DNA of 64,000 nt. It comes from Bacteroidota bacterium. GTDB lineage: Bacteria > Bacteroidota > Bacteroidia > Flavobacteriales > Schleiferiaceae. The position numbers and the translations under genes were made by a program. The notes under the pieces were generated by a model. That model searched no databases and was not told where the DNA came from. It saw only the letters and a program-made list of their open reading frames with translations. Of the stretch, positions 1 through 9,249 are shown in pieces. How positions within the stretch are numbered: the first letter of the stretch is position 1; each line of letters opens with the position of its first letter. Location of the stretch: positions 124,001 through 188,000 of the forward strand of contig JANSYJ010000002.1 in NCBI GenBank assembly GCA_024742495.1, written 5' to 3'.

Positions 1-1027
1 AGTCGGCTTCAGACAATCTAACTTCTCCCCCTGTTACTATTCCATCATAGTCATTAGCATCGATAATGGTATTATCAAATTTAAGCTTACCGGAGGGCTT
101 GATAGCTTGTATGACTCTAAGATTCAGAAGCTTTAATTCTTTGGGTTCAGTTAGATTTCTCTGAAGGTCATAGTGAACGCCTTGCCCAATAAATAGGCGC
201 ATTGGTTTATCAAAAGGAAAATACCTCGATTGTCGGACAATGGAACCTTTGGATGGATTGGCAAGTGGACGGTAAGACATATCGCGCCAACGATAATGAA
301 TCCAATCAGGCTTATCTAACTTATCTCTATAGAATTCTAATCGGTATTTCTGCCAATTCAGCTTGGCGCTGAGGGTGTTGTGGAAAAAGCCGTCTTCTAG
401 GAATTTGGTTTTTATCAATCGACATTTTTCAGGGTCTTCACAGTTGTCATCCTGATGGAGGGTGTAGGTAATTTCTTGGGTCCAATCGTTGTGGAATAAA
501 CTTTTTCCATAGAAATACTCGAAGATGTCTATTTCCTGTTGACAATCGCCGAGTAACCAAAATGCAGGCCATTGTGCACTTAGCGCCTCAATTTCATATT
601 CTAGTTCAAACTCACCTCGAGTGAAAACCATTCTTGAAAAAATTCCAGCACTAGAATAATCTTTTAAAACTGGCCTAGTTCCGACTAACTGCCCATCTTG
701 AAAAACGAAGGTGTCAAATTCCCTTGGTCGAAATTCAGTTTTTATTATGGCGGCATCGTCTTCGAAGCGAAGATTTTCTTCGGCCATTCCTTCCAGGGAT
801 TCGGGTATGAGAATTTTCCCCCAAGGAAAGCCGAAGCCCCATAAGTCAGGATTTAGGTTTGGCCCTTTAAAACTGTCTTGGAAAACAACAACTTTCGGTA
901 AATTCCATTCGGAATCTTGATCTTCTGAAATAATAACTATGCGCAGGTCGCAAGCGTTTTTTTGCCCCCACGTATTACCTTGTATAAGGTAAAGGCAGCA
1001 AAAAATTAAAATTCGCAGATTAAACAC
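1..1027 (-). CDS. GH16-family glycoside hydrolase, secreted, 3' end outside window
   Basis: The minus-strand frame is open from a GTG at 1027 to the window edge (342 codons, no stop), so the C-terminus is missing. Residues 1-22 form a signal peptide (hydrophobic LRILIFCCLYLI, then a cleavage-like GQ). The body has the GH16 jelly-roll pattern: LNPDLWGFGF near 57-66, SAGIFSR near 126-132, WPAFWLLG at 153-160 and the catalytic motif EIDIFE at 165-170, which supplies both carboxylate residues (E165, E170) and the bridging D167. The family hydrolyses beta-1,3/1,4-glucans or galactans; the substrate cannot be read here. The GTG directly follows the TAA of the upstream gene and is in the same frame. 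It is the only start that keeps the signal peptide, since the next Met is residue 81. Function class is well supported; the specificity is not. Confidence 0.85.
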   Translation of the reverse strand, partial: MFNLRILIFCCLYLIQGNTWGQKNACDLRIVIISEDQDSEWNLPKVVVFQDSFKGPNLNPDLWGFGFPWGKILIPESLEGMAEENLRFEDDAAIIKTEFRPREFDTFVFQDGQLVGTRPVLKDYSSAGIFSRMVFTRGEFELEYEIEALSAQWPAFWLLGDCQQEIDIFEYFYGKSLFHNDWTQEITYTLHQDDNCEDPEKCRLIKTKFLEDGFFHNTLSAKLNWQKYRLEFYRDKLDKPDWIHYRWRDMSYRPLANPSKGSIVRQSRYFPFDKPMRLFIGQGVHYDLQRNLTEPKELKLLNLRVIQAIKPSGKLKFDNTIIDANDYDGIVTGGEVRLSEAD

Positions 1028-1555
1028 TTATTTCGATTCTAATTGTTTCAAACGCTTGTTTAATTGAAGAATGTAAAGACTCAGTTCTTCCACTTTTTCC
1101 AAAAGTTGCTTATTGGATTCGGCTAAATCCAGACCTTCTTCTTCTAATTGCTCTCTTGTTGGAATGCCGGGTAAATGACCTTGGTCATGAATATAGGACT
1201 CCAATTCCTCCAGGCTTATTAAATCGTAATCTTCCTCAAATACATAATCGGCCCAACCGTTAGTCTTGGCAATATCAACTTTAACTCTTTCCGTTCGGAT
1301 ACCTTTTTCGACATAAAGATAATAACCATCTGCGGTGCTTTCTTCTTTTAGCAATTGAGGACCAATGTGAAGAATGCCTTCGGAGGAAATACTCAGAAGG
1401 TTTTCATTAGGTTCCTGCGTATTAAAAACGCGGAATACTTTATCGGAATTTTGATTAAACTCCACTTGGCTGAAATGATTCTTTTGAGTTAGTGGAATAA
1501 AGGCCAAAAAAATAAAGGCAAAGGCAATTATTACTGTGAATTTTAGATTTTTCAT
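1028..1555 (-). CDS. Secreted protein with tail-fibre-like C-terminal domain
   Basis: A 175-residue protein with an N-terminal signal peptide or anchor (MKNLKFTVIIAFAFIFLAF) and a C-terminal module widely seen in Bacteroidota surface proteins: GIRTERVKVDI, GWADYVF, then EELESYI, GHLPGIP and a final leucine-rich coiled coil (KQLLEKVEELSLYILQLNK). The same module ends the protein at 41033-42166 and survives in the pseudogene near 45.2 kb. It is often labelled tail-fibre domain by similarity to phage fibre tips, but nothing else here is phage-like. The middle carries a short ISSEGILHIGP strand repeat typical of these proteins. An ATG at 1576 is also possible; the ATG at 1555 gives a cleaner signal sequence. 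It lies immediately upstream of the GH16 gene, with no spacer at all. Confidence 0.75.
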   Translation of the reverse strand: MKNLKFTVIIAFAFIFLAFIPLTQKNHFSQVEFNQNSDKVFRVFNTQEPNENLLSISSEGILHIGPQLLKEESTADGYYLYVEKGIRTERVKVDIAKTNGWADYVFEEDYDLISLEELESYIHDQGHLPGIPTREQLEEEGLDLAESNKQLLEKVEELSLYILQLNKRLKQLESK

Positions 1556-1600
1556 ATTTGAAAGTAAATAAACCATCGGACAATCCCAGATGATGCGGTG

Positions 1601-4015
1601 TTAAAAGCTGTACTTAAGACCTAGTATAAAATTTCGCCCCGTCGCTACCAAACCACTGCTATAAGGTCGATAGCGCTGGTCGCTGATGTTCTCTAAACCA
1701 AGGCTTAAAAGCAACTGTTCCTTTATGCTATAGCTAGCTCTAAAGTTCAGGCTGTACCAGCTGGGGGAATAAAGCTCGCCACTAGCATCTTCTAAATATA
1801 AGTGATCTTTTTCGCGCTCTTCAAAATTGAGATCCGCCGCAGCAACCGCACCGGAAAACTGAGCATTTAGTTCCAAGTAGATTTTTTCATATTCGTAAAC
1901 CACTCTGCTAAGTCCAAACCATGGAGCCGCATGCCGTGAAGGTCCTACGCTACCATCGGGGTTTTCGGCTCTTCCGCGTTGCCAGTTAAAGCGTGCACGC
2001 CAGGTCCAATGTTTACTAAATTCCCAATCTGCCCCAGCTTGAAGGCCATAGACATGAGCACTGGCCGAATTTTGAATGGCCTGCACTTCGCTTAAGCTCC
2101 CATCATAAATGATGCTATCTAAGCCATTGAGTTGATAAGGACGGCGAACCATCGCTTGATCTAAATATGTGAAATAAGCACTTAAGTCGAGCTTGAGTTG
2201 TTTTGCTACCACGGTGGCAATTCCAAATTCTCCATTGTAGGCATATTCAGCTTTTAAATCGGGATTGGGAACTACTACGGAGCTGTTTCCAGAGTCGAAA
2301 ACTTTCCCAATATCATCAACATTAGGAGCCCTAAAGGCGGTTCCGAAGTTTAGGCGCCATTTCCAATCTTCAGCTGGTCTAAATACGAAGCCAAGGCTAC
2401 CGGTTAAATTTCCTGTGTTGATTTCAGCTCGGTCAAATGGTAATTGATAAAATTCTCGATTTGCACCAAAATCACTTTCTAGGAGGATGTGATTGTACCT
2501 TAATCCAAATTGACTGGTAAAAGCAGTGGACCATTCCCATTCGTGATTGAGATAAGTTGCCAAACTCGTCCAGCTTGAATTTGGATAGCGGGAGCCAATC
2601 GCTTGAATTTCCTTTGAATTGATATTGAGAATATTAGCTCTGGAACGAACCTGATTGTTGACCGCCTCTAGTCCATAAAATATTTTATGCTTGATAGAAA
2701 GTCGCTTCTGTAAATCAAGATTGGCAGAATAAGCTTCCACCTCCTCATAGCGATTGCGAAGCTCTAGATCTCCGAAATCGCGGTCATGCCTACTCTCCCC
2801 AAAATCTTGACGAGCTAATCGCAATGTAGCCCGATCGGAAATGGCATTGCTTTTACGGTAATTCACCTCCATCTTATTCATCATCCAAGATTGAGGGCCA
2901 TAATACCATTCGGCATTTCGTGGCGCATTATTTCGAGTCCGAATTAATCGATCATAACGATCATAGTCTGTGGTCTCGGAAAACATGAAGCTGTACTCGA
3001 AATCCCAATAGGTGCTTGGCCGAAACCTTATTTTTTGTAGGGTATGGAATTGTTGAAAACCAGTGTTTAACTGAAGTTGAGGGTCAGGATTCTGTATGAT
3101 CACATCTTGAGAATCTACACGGCTAACCGAAAAGGGGCGCAGTAGCTCATCCGGACCATTAGCGCCCATGCGTAAATCGCCATAGCGATTTTGGCTAAAG
3201 CTTGCTCGCCAGGCCCATTTTTCGCTACCAATGTTTAAATCAAGATGTTGACTTAACTCAGTATTGGCGGAGGAATAACGGGCATAGGCATTTCCGAAAA
3301 TATTCAATTCGGCATTAGTGCTTAGCTCAGGGCTGAGGCTGTTAAAACTCATTACACCGCCAATGGCATCAGATCCATAAATTACCGATCCCGGACCAAA
3401 AAACACCTCACTTCGCTCAATGGCCAGGGGGTCTAAGGATATTACCTGTTGCAAATTCCCAGAACGGAATATCGCATTATTCATCCTGATGCCATCAATG
3501 GCGATCATTAAGCGGTTGGTTGCAAAGCCGCGAATCATGGGGCTTCCGCCTCCTTGCTGACTTTTTTGGATAAAAACATTTCCACTACTACCAAGTAGGT
3601 CTGCCGTAGTTTGCGGCGCTTGAATAATGATGTCCTTAGTTTTGAGTGTTTGAATATAATAGGGAAGCTCACGAGAGGATTGGCTCCAGCGTGAAGCCGC
3701 CACCACTACTTGATCTAAAGCTAGGGGACTGGGTTGCAGTCCGACTACAAAGCCCATGGCCTTAATTTCATCATAACTAAGGGTAAGCGTTTCATAGCCG
3801 AGAGAGCTAATGGAAATTTGCGGTTCACCTTTAAGGGCCGAAATGTCTAAAATCCCGCGATCATCTGTAATTAGTGGGCCAAGCAGGTCGGCCGGAACTT
3901 GCACTACCGCTCTTTCAAGAGGCTCCTTTTCCAGGGCATCAATAACCTTAAGGTTTTGGGCATGCACAATGTAACTAGCCAGCACCAAGGTGGCCAGATA
4001 CTTGATTTTACTCAT
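1601..4015 (-). CDS. TonB-dependent outer-membrane receptor
   Basis: An 804-residue receptor for energised uptake across the outer membrane. Order of parts: signal peptide (1-19, ends VHAQ); a carboxypeptidase-like regulatory domain at about 20-100 (VIDALEKEPLERAVVQV); a plug at about 115-230 with TTADLLGSSGNVFIQKS, GGGSPMIRGF and GSDAIGGVMSF; then a beta-barrel running to the aromatic terminus (FILGLKYSF). The motif MIRGFATNRLMIAIDGIRMNNAIFR is typical of Bacteroidota receptors of the BtuB/CirA type; siderophore, cobalamin or metal complexes are the usual substrates and none can be chosen from sequence. No SusD gene is adjacent, so this is not a SusCD glycan system. It lies 49 bp downstream of the small membrane-protein gene on the same strand and is probably co-transcribed with it. 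Confidence 0.9.
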   Translation of the reverse strand: MSKIKYLATLVLASYIVHAQNLKVIDALEKEPLERAVVQVPADLLGPLITDDRGILDISALKGEPQISISSLGYETLTLSYDEIKAMGFVVGLQPSPLALDQVVVAASRWSQSSRELPYYIQTLKTKDIIIQAPQTTADLLGSSGNVFIQKSQQGGGSPMIRGFATNRLMIAIDGIRMNNAIFRSGNLQQVISLDPLAIERSEVFFGPGSVIYGSDAIGGVMSFNSLSPELSTNAELNIFGNAYARYSSANTELSQHLDLNIGSEKWAWRASFSQNRYGDLRMGANGPDELLRPFSVSRVDSQDVIIQNPDPQLQLNTGFQQFHTLQKIRFRPSTYWDFEYSFMFSETTDYDRYDRLIRTRNNAPRNAEWYYGPQSWMMNKMEVNYRKSNAISDRATLRLARQDFGESRHDRDFGDLELRNRYEEVEAYSANLDLQKRLSIKHKIFYGLEAVNNQVRSRANILNINSKEIQAIGSRYPNSSWTSLATYLNHEWEWSTAFTSQFGLRYNHILLESDFGANREFYQLPFDRAEINTGNLTGSLGFVFRPAEDWKWRLNFGTAFRAPNVDDIGKVFDSGNSSVVVPNPDLKAEYAYNGEFGIATVVAKQLKLDLSAYFTYLDQAMVRRPYQLNGLDSIIYDGSLSEVQAIQNSASAHVYGLQAGADWEFSKHWTWRARFNWQRGRAENPDGSVGPSRHAAPWFGLSRVVYEYEKIYLELNAQFSGAVAAADLNFEEREKDHLYLEDASGELYSPSWYSLNFRASYSIKEQLLLSLGLENISDQRYRPYSSGLVATGRNFILGLKYSF

Positions 4016-4064
4016 TCTGTAATTTTTGATTATTTCTTATTTCTGTGAATTCCGAAAGAAATAA

Positions 4065-4589
4065 TCAAAGTTGGGGTGGGGGAGATACTATTTTTAGAAC
4101 TGGTTCTAAGCTGGCATCAAATACATCACTGCCAAAGTGAGATTGAGTAAAAGACTTGTAAGCGCAAGTTATAGATTGAACGTAAAAGCCCTTGAAATAA
4201 TCGATAAGCCCTTGATGATTGTTTTCGGAACTTGGTTGATGACGCTTTAAAAGATTGTGAAACTGCCGATTAAGGCTGCTTTCTTTATCGTCTAACCAAG
4301 CTTTAATCAGGACCTTTCCCTTTTTGAAATCTAGGCTTATTAGGTCGTACTTATGACCCTTCCAGAAAAACTCCGATTTACCTTCACGTTCTAAGCTTTG
4401 ATATTGGACCGCTTCAAACTCAAAGCTGCTTATTTCACTTTCTTCCAAGCCCGCTTTAAAGATGCTTTTTACCTCTTGCTTCAGCCTTTGAGCTTCCCAG
4501 TTATACAAGCCATAGTTTAAGGCAGAGGGTATAATTAGACTTGCGATTAAAGCAGCTAAACCTAGATATGTAATAAAGTATCGAAACAT
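4065..4589 (-). CDS. Hypothetical membrane-anchored protein
   Basis: I do not recognise this 174-residue protein. Residues 5-25 form one transmembrane segment or uncleaved signal (FITYLGLAALIASLIIPSAL). The rest is soluble with mixed charge, including a conserved-looking EAVQYQSLEREGKSEFFWKG stretch and a proline-rich end (VSPPPQL). It sits directly upstream of the TonB-dependent receptor on the same strand with a 49-bp gap, so a role linked to that receptor (for example substrate handling in the periplasm) is plausible from position only. The start lies 48 bp from the divergent EamA transporter start, so the two genes share a short promoter region. Confidence 0.6.
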   Translation of the reverse strand: MFRYFITYLGLAALIASLIIPSALNYGLYNWEAQRLKQEVKSIFKAGLEESEISSFEFEAVQYQSLEREGKSEFFWKGHKYDLISLDFKKGKVLIKAWLDDKESSLNRQFHNLLKRHQPSSENNHQGLIDYFKGFYVQSITCAYKSFTQSHFGSDVFDASLEPVLKIVSPPPQL

Positions 4590-4637
4590 TCTATTGTGGC
4601 AAATATAGGGGCTGTGGCAAATAGATACATTTGCCGG

Positions 4638-5573
4638 GTGAAAGAATCTAAGTTAAATCCGGCCCTCGCTTGGGGGATGTTTATCGTGCTCGCCCTAATT
4701 TGGGGAAGCTCATTTATAATTATGAAGCGCGGCTTGCAAAGTTTTTCCTATTCTCAAATAGGAATGCTGCGTATTGCGACCGCATGGGTTTTTACGGTTT
4801 TAATCGCTTTTCCAAAATTTAAAACCTGGCGGAAAAAGGATACTGGGCCCTCGGCCATTGTAGGTTATTTTGGTAATGCTATTCCCTATATCCTGTTTCC
4901 TTTGGCTGTAACCAAGTTAGACTCTTCCCTGGTTGGTATTTTAAACTCCTTGGTGCCTCTTTTTACCTTAATAATTGGGGTAATTTGGTTTAAGGTTATT
5001 GTGAAGTGGATTGGTATTACGGGCATATTATTAGGTTTCGCTGGTGCTTTATGGTTGTTGCTTCCGGGAATAAAGCTTGATCCAGAATTATTGGGCTATG
5101 GTTTGTATCCAATTATAGCAACTCTTTGTTATGCTTTAAGCATCAACACGATTAACTCTAAATTGAGCGATTTAGATTCTTTGTCTATTACCCTTTACAG
5201 CACCACCACTGTAGGGCCTCTGGCTATCATATATGTATTTAGTACCGACTTTTTAAACATCATGCAAACTGATCCGCAAGCTTGGGTGAACCTAGGCTAC
5301 ATTGCCATTTTGGGGATTGTTGGTACCAGCTTAGCCGTAATTTTATTCAACTACCTAATTAAAGGAACCAGCTCACTTTTTGCAGCAAGCGTTACTTATG
5401 CCATTCCGCTGGTGGCTTTATTATGGGGAATTTGGGATGGTGAGGATGTCGGTTTGCAACATGTAACCGGTATGCTCTTAATTTTATTTGGCGTTTACCT
5501 GGTTAATTTAAAAGGATCACCAGCCGATCGAATTCGGAAAAGAAGGGCACAAAAAAAAGCCGCCTCGCAATAG
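4638..5573 (+). CDS. EamA/DMT-family transporter
   Basis: A ten-helix inner-membrane transporter of the drug/metabolite family, made of two EamA repeats. The first helix reads WGMFIVLALIWGSSFIIMKRGL, the classic EamA start; the second repeat begins near LGYGLYPIIATLCYALSINTINSKL and ends with GIVGTSLAVILFNYLI and PLVALLWGIWDGE. The family exports amino acids, nucleotides or small metabolites; the substrate is unknown. The tail is basic (RIRKRRAQKKAA). The frame is open back to 4596, but a promoter-like TACATTTG lies at 4626-4633, so the GTG at 4638, or even the ATG at 4680, is a better start than 4596. The stop lies inside a terminator hairpin shared with the convergent peptidase genes. Confidence 0.85.
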   Translation: MKESKLNPALAWGMFIVLALIWGSSFIIMKRGLQSFSYSQIGMLRIATAWVFTVLIAFPKFKTWRKKDTGPSAIVGYFGNAIPYILFPLAVTKLDSSLVGILNSLVPLFTLIIGVIWFKVIVKWIGITGILLGFAGALWLLLPGIKLDPELLGYGLYPIIATLCYALSINTINSKLSDLDSLSITLYSTTTVGPLAIIYVFSTDFLNIMQTDPQAWVNLGYIAILGIVGTSLAVILFNYLIKGTSSLFAASVTYAIPLVALLWGIWDGEDVGLQHVTGMLLILFGVYLVNLKGSPADRIRKRRAQKKAASQ

Positions 5574-5584
5574 AGACGGCTTTT
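5555..5584. terminator. Bidirectional intrinsic terminator
   Basis: Hairpin AAAAGCCGcCTC-loop-GAGaCGGCTTTT with A- and T-tracts on either side, between the convergent EamA gene (stop at 5573, inside the stem) and the M16 gene ending at 5608. The symmetry allows it to work for both transcripts. Confidence 0.8.
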
Positions 5585-5607
5585 AGTATTAGGGTGATCT
5601 GAATGGA

Positions 5608-7680
5608 TTATTCAAAATCCTTTTTATTAAGACCAGTATTCACTTCAATCTTTTGGAAAGTGAAGTTGATTTTCTGAGGACCTTGAAGGATCACCATACT
5701 GTAAGGCGCCATGATATTGCCAACTTTGCGGTAATCGGAATATGTGGTGCTTACCGTCATCGGGCCTTGAGGACCTTCTTGGCTAGCTTCTTCCTTAATT
5801 TTAAGTCCGCTTTCAACCGCGTAGTATTCCGTTACTTCATCTCCATCTGGAGTAGTTACAGACATCACATAAGCTTCAACTCCATCAACAAGACCAATGG
5901 ATTCCAATTTTAGAGTATAGCCTTTTTCAGCGTAAAGAGACTCTGAGAAAAAGCTTCCTTGCTCTTTAAAGTCTTCCAGTTCCTCACCAGTAACTTCTTG
6001 GTTTCCACCCATGCCGCTTATCTTTCCAACTTTACCATTGTAGGTCGATTTGTTTAAGGTTCCCATTCCGGCCATGGTAATTTCGTTGTAGAAGAGGTTA
6101 GGTCGCATCTTGCGAATAGTTCCATCTGCATCCGCAGGAAGACCAGGGATGCTAATTTTTGCAATCATGGTCATATCCTTCACCTTCGCAAGGTTTTCCT
6201 TTCCACCAATGGCGGCTAGGTAGGCATCGATTACATCATTGGCAGTTACACCATCTGGAACTGGCATGCTCGGGGGGCCACTTTCTGCGCCATAAAAGTC
6301 GTAGTAAGTAACCGGACCGAATTTCTCAAGATCGCCAGCGATATCGGCACCTTTACCAACAGCGGTAATAACTAGATTATCGGTATTAATGTACTTTTTG
6401 GCTGCATCCATAACATCTTGAACAGTAACCTGCTCCAAACGCTGTAGGTAGTTTTCGTAGTAGTCTGCCGGTAAATTATAGCGCTGAATATTCAAGGCGA
6501 AAGAGGCAATAGTTTGCGGACTTTCCAATGAGCGACCAAAAGAACCATTGATATTGTTTTTAGCAGCTTGCAATGTTTCTTCCGTTACCGGTTCGGTTTG
6601 CAAACGCTTAAACTCTTTTATAAATTCCACTATGGCGCTATCAGTTACCTCATTACGAACGCTAGCACTGGCGCTAAACTCACCTTTTACGCGATCGCTG
6701 CTATAGTTAGAATAGGCTCCATAAGTATAGGCCTTGTCTTCGCGAATATTTTGGAATAAACGGCCCATGCTGCCGCCACCAAGAATTTGGTTAGCTACAC
6801 GTAACTTAACGATGTCTGGGTTACCAGGCTTTAAGTCGATGGTGTTTCCAAGCGATAAAACTGTTTGCACCGAGCTATTTCGGTTTACCACATTTACAGT
6901 AGTTCCGCTATAGCTAGGAGCTTCTGGATAGGCTGCGCTCGGAACATCTTTTGGTTCCCAGCTTCCAAAGTACTTTTTGATTAGCTTTTTGGCCTTACGG
7001 GCTTTAATATCTCCAACTATAGTGATGTAGGTGCGATTAGGTGCCCAGTAGGTGTTGTAATAAGATTTGCAATCTTCAATTGAAATATTCTCAATTGTTT
7101 TATCGCTTTCTAATTCACCATAAGGGTGCTCGCTTCCAAATAAACTTTGGTTAAAGATGCGCGATGACAAGGTATTGGGATCGTCTTTAGCATTCTCAAT
7201 TCCCGAAAGGGATTGTTTTTTAAGCTTTTCAAACTCTTCTTCCGGGAAAGAAGGGTTGAGGGCTACATCAGCCAGGAGTTCTACTAGTTGCTCTTGGTAT
7301 TTAGAAAGACCAGCGGCAAATACATTGCTAGATCCTGTGAATAAGCTTGCTCCGATGAAGTCAATCTCCTCATCCAACGTTTCCTTATTGCGGTTTGTGG
7401 TTCCCTGGCGTAAAAGTTCGCCAGCTAATCCTACATAACCCGCTTTATCACCTTCAATAATTGGGTCACGGTCTACTACCAAGCTGAAAGATACGCGTGG
7501 TAATTTATCGTTCTCTACTACAATAATGGTCAAGCCATTTTTGAGTTTAAAAACATCATAGTCGCCGAATTCAATCGGTTTAGCCGGAGCTGGTTCCGGA
7601 CGAATCGAGCGGTCGAGCTGGGCAAACGCGGCCACGCTAATCAGCATGGCGAATGCGCTAGTTAAAATGCGTTTCATCAT
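5608..7680 (-). CDS. M16-family peptidase-like protein (no zinc site) with C-terminal LolA-like domain
   Basis: A 690-residue secreted protein (signal ends SVAAFA). Residues about 40-450 match the M16 peptidase fold: FKLKNGLTIIVVENDKLPRVSF at the start and a second M16 half with GGGSMGRLFQNIREDKAYTYGAYS. The usual HxxEH zinc motif is replaced by GLAGELLRQG, so this subunit should not be catalytic by itself. From about residue 470 it carries an extra domain (VIDAYLAAIGGKENLAKVKDM onward) that resembles LolA/LppX-type lipid-carrier folds; this assignment is by pattern and less sure. It follows the catalytic M16 gene by 8 bp, which fits the well-known arrangement of a heterodimer of one active and one inactive M16 subunit in the periplasm or outer membrane. 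Confidence 0.85.
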   Translation of the reverse strand: MMKRILTSAFAMLISVAAFAQLDRSIRPEPAPAKPIEFGDYDVFKLKNGLTIIVVENDKLPRVSFSLVVDRDPIIEGDKAGYVGLAGELLRQGTTNRNKETLDEEIDFIGASLFTGSSNVFAAGLSKYQEQLVELLADVALNPSFPEEEFEKLKKQSLSGIENAKDDPNTLSSRIFNQSLFGSEHPYGELESDKTIENISIEDCKSYYNTYWAPNRTYITIVGDIKARKAKKLIKKYFGSWEPKDVPSAAYPEAPSYSGTTVNVVNRNSSVQTVLSLGNTIDLKPGNPDIVKLRVANQILGGGSMGRLFQNIREDKAYTYGAYSNYSSDRVKGEFSASASVRNEVTDSAIVEFIKEFKRLQTEPVTEETLQAAKNNINGSFGRSLESPQTIASFALNIQRYNLPADYYENYLQRLEQVTVQDVMDAAKKYINTDNLVITAVGKGADIAGDLEKFGPVTYYDFYGAESGPPSMPVPDGVTANDVIDAYLAAIGGKENLAKVKDMTMIAKISIPGLPADADGTIRKMRPNLFYNEITMAGMGTLNKSTYNGKVGKISGMGGNQEVTGEELEDFKEQGSFFSESLYAEKGYTLKLESIGLVDGVEAYVMSVTTPDGDEVTEYYAVESGLKIKEEASQEGPQGPMTVSTTYSDYRKVGNIMAPYSMVILQGPQKINFTFQKIEVNTGLNKKDFE

Positions 7681-7688
7681 CCTAATTC

Positions 7689-9005
7689 TTATTTATCTTT
7701 TTTTGGTAAGTAGATCAAAACCACGCGATTTTCTGGGCGCAGGTACTTTTTAGCCACTTCTAAAATGAAGGCGCGGTCAATATTGCGGTATTCCTCAATT
7801 TCGGTGTTAATTAAGTTGGCATCACCTAGGTAAACGTGGTAATCTGCCAAGCTTTCAGCAATACCAGCCATGCTGCTATTGGTTGAAACGAAATCATTCT
7901 CAAGTTGATTCTGAATTTTTTGATATTCCTTTTCAGTAATCATTTCGGTGGTCATCTTAGCCGTTTCCTCATCAATTGCACGACGGAACTCGCTTAAATC
8001 TACACCTTGATTTGCTAAACCGAAGGTGATGAATACACCTGCGTTCTCCAGTGTGAAAGGAAAGGATTGCACTACAAGCCCTAATTGCTGATCATCAACT
8101 AAAGATTTATATAGTCTAGAGCTTTGACCATCAGAAAGTACGGTGGCAATCATGTCCATAGCATAGGCTTCTTTGGTGCCTTGCTTAGGACTGCGGTATC
8201 CCATAATTACACCCGGTAGTTGAATGTCGTCATATACAGTGTCAATTACTTCACCACTTAAAGCTGGAGGGGCAGTGGTTGGACGAGGAACTTCTTTGGT
8301 TCCGGCGGGAACACCACCGAAATACTTTTCAATCCAAACTTTGGCTTGCTTAGGATCAATATCACCTGCAATAGAAAGTGTGGCGTTATTTGGAGCATAA
8401 AAGGTTTCGTAGAAATCGGCAAAATCTGCAATTTCAGCTGAGTTTAAATCTTCCATGGTTCCAATCGGAGGAATCTCATAATAGCTTCCGCCAAAGGCAG
8501 CGCCAAACATTTTCTCTTGGAAAGTGCCATAAGGCTGATTGTCGATTCTTAAGCGCTTTTCTTCTTTTACTACCTCGCGTTGGGTTTCTACACCTTTCAT
8601 GTCAACAGTAGCTTGCAACATGCGCTCGCTTTCCAGCCAAAGGCCTAGCTCTAATTGATTGGAGGGTAAAATCTCATAGTAAAAGGTACGATCGAAAGAG
8701 GTATTGGCGTTTAAGGCACCGCCATTGGCCTGTACAATTTTCATGTACTCGCCTCTTTCAATATTTGGAGAGCCTTCAAACATTAAATGCTCGAAGAAAT
8801 GAGCGAAACCAGAGCGGCCTTCTTTCTCATTTTTACTGCCTACATGGTAGAGTACACTCACCGCTACAATAGGGGTGCTGTGGTCTTCATGCAGAATAAC
8901 GTGTAATCCGTTAGGGAGATCATACTCTTCAAACTCAATATTGGTTTGGGCTTGCACCGTACCAAAAGCTAGAAGAAGAATGAACCCAAATAGTTTTTTC
9001 TTCAT
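7689..9005 (-). CDS. M16-family zinc metallopeptidase (catalytic subunit)
   Basis: A 438-residue secreted peptidase (signal MKKKLFGFILLLAFGTVQAQ). The inverted zinc motif HFFEH is present at residues 69-73, with the downstream helix TQREVVKEEKRL expected to give the third ligand, and the second M16 half includes LSDGQSSRLYKSLVDDQQLG. It degrades peptides, probably in the periplasm, in a clam-shell formed with the neighbouring inactive subunit encoded 8 bp downstream. It is the first gene of the two-gene unit; a 244-bp gap separates it from the divergent rplU operon. Confidence 0.92.
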   Translation of the reverse strand: MKKKLFGFILLLAFGTVQAQTNIEFEEYDLPNGLHVILHEDHSTPIVAVSVLYHVGSKNEKEGRSGFAHFFEHLMFEGSPNIERGEYMKIVQANGGALNANTSFDRTFYYEILPSNQLELGLWLESERMLQATVDMKGVETQREVVKEEKRLRIDNQPYGTFQEKMFGAAFGGSYYEIPPIGTMEDLNSAEIADFADFYETFYAPNNATLSIAGDIDPKQAKVWIEKYFGGVPAGTKEVPRPTTAPPALSGEVIDTVYDDIQLPGVIMGYRSPKQGTKEAYAMDMIATVLSDGQSSRLYKSLVDDQQLGLVVQSFPFTLENAGVFITFGLANQGVDLSEFRRAIDEETAKMTTEMITEKEYQKIQNQLENDFVSTNSSMAGIAESLADYHVYLGDANLINTEIEEYRNIDRAFILEVAKKYLRPENRVVLIYLPKKDK

Positions 9006-9200
9006 GTTGTTTTCGATTTTAATGAAAAATATCCCGACAAAGCGGAGGGCAATTTTAACACTTTTTAGCGAGCTATACAGGTGTTTTTAGTCATTTCAAG
9101 GGCTTATCGAAGACGGTATTAACATAATTTTAGATTTTTGCCGGACAAAGCGAAAGGCTTTTTGAAAGCAGCTCTTTGCAATTTTTTCTATTCTATAGTA

Positions 9201-9228
9201 TTGCGCTTTAATATTTGTCTTAAATTTG
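9201..9228 (+). promoter_or_regulatory. rplU-rpmA promoter (Bacteroidota type)
   Basis: TTG at 9201-9203, 17 bases, then TAAATTTG at 9221-9228, an exact match to the Bacteroidota primary sigma-factor box TAnnTTTG. Both this box and the tRNA-Ser promoter run on into GCAGCCC. The start codon of rplU is 22 bases downstream. Confidence 0.7.
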
Positions 9229-9249
9229 CAGCCCTTAAAAAACAATTAT

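Noticed and set aside
711-920. Open frame on the plus strand, 69 codons
   Set aside because: Antisense shadow of the GH16 gene, which has a catalytic motif and signal peptide; this frame has none.
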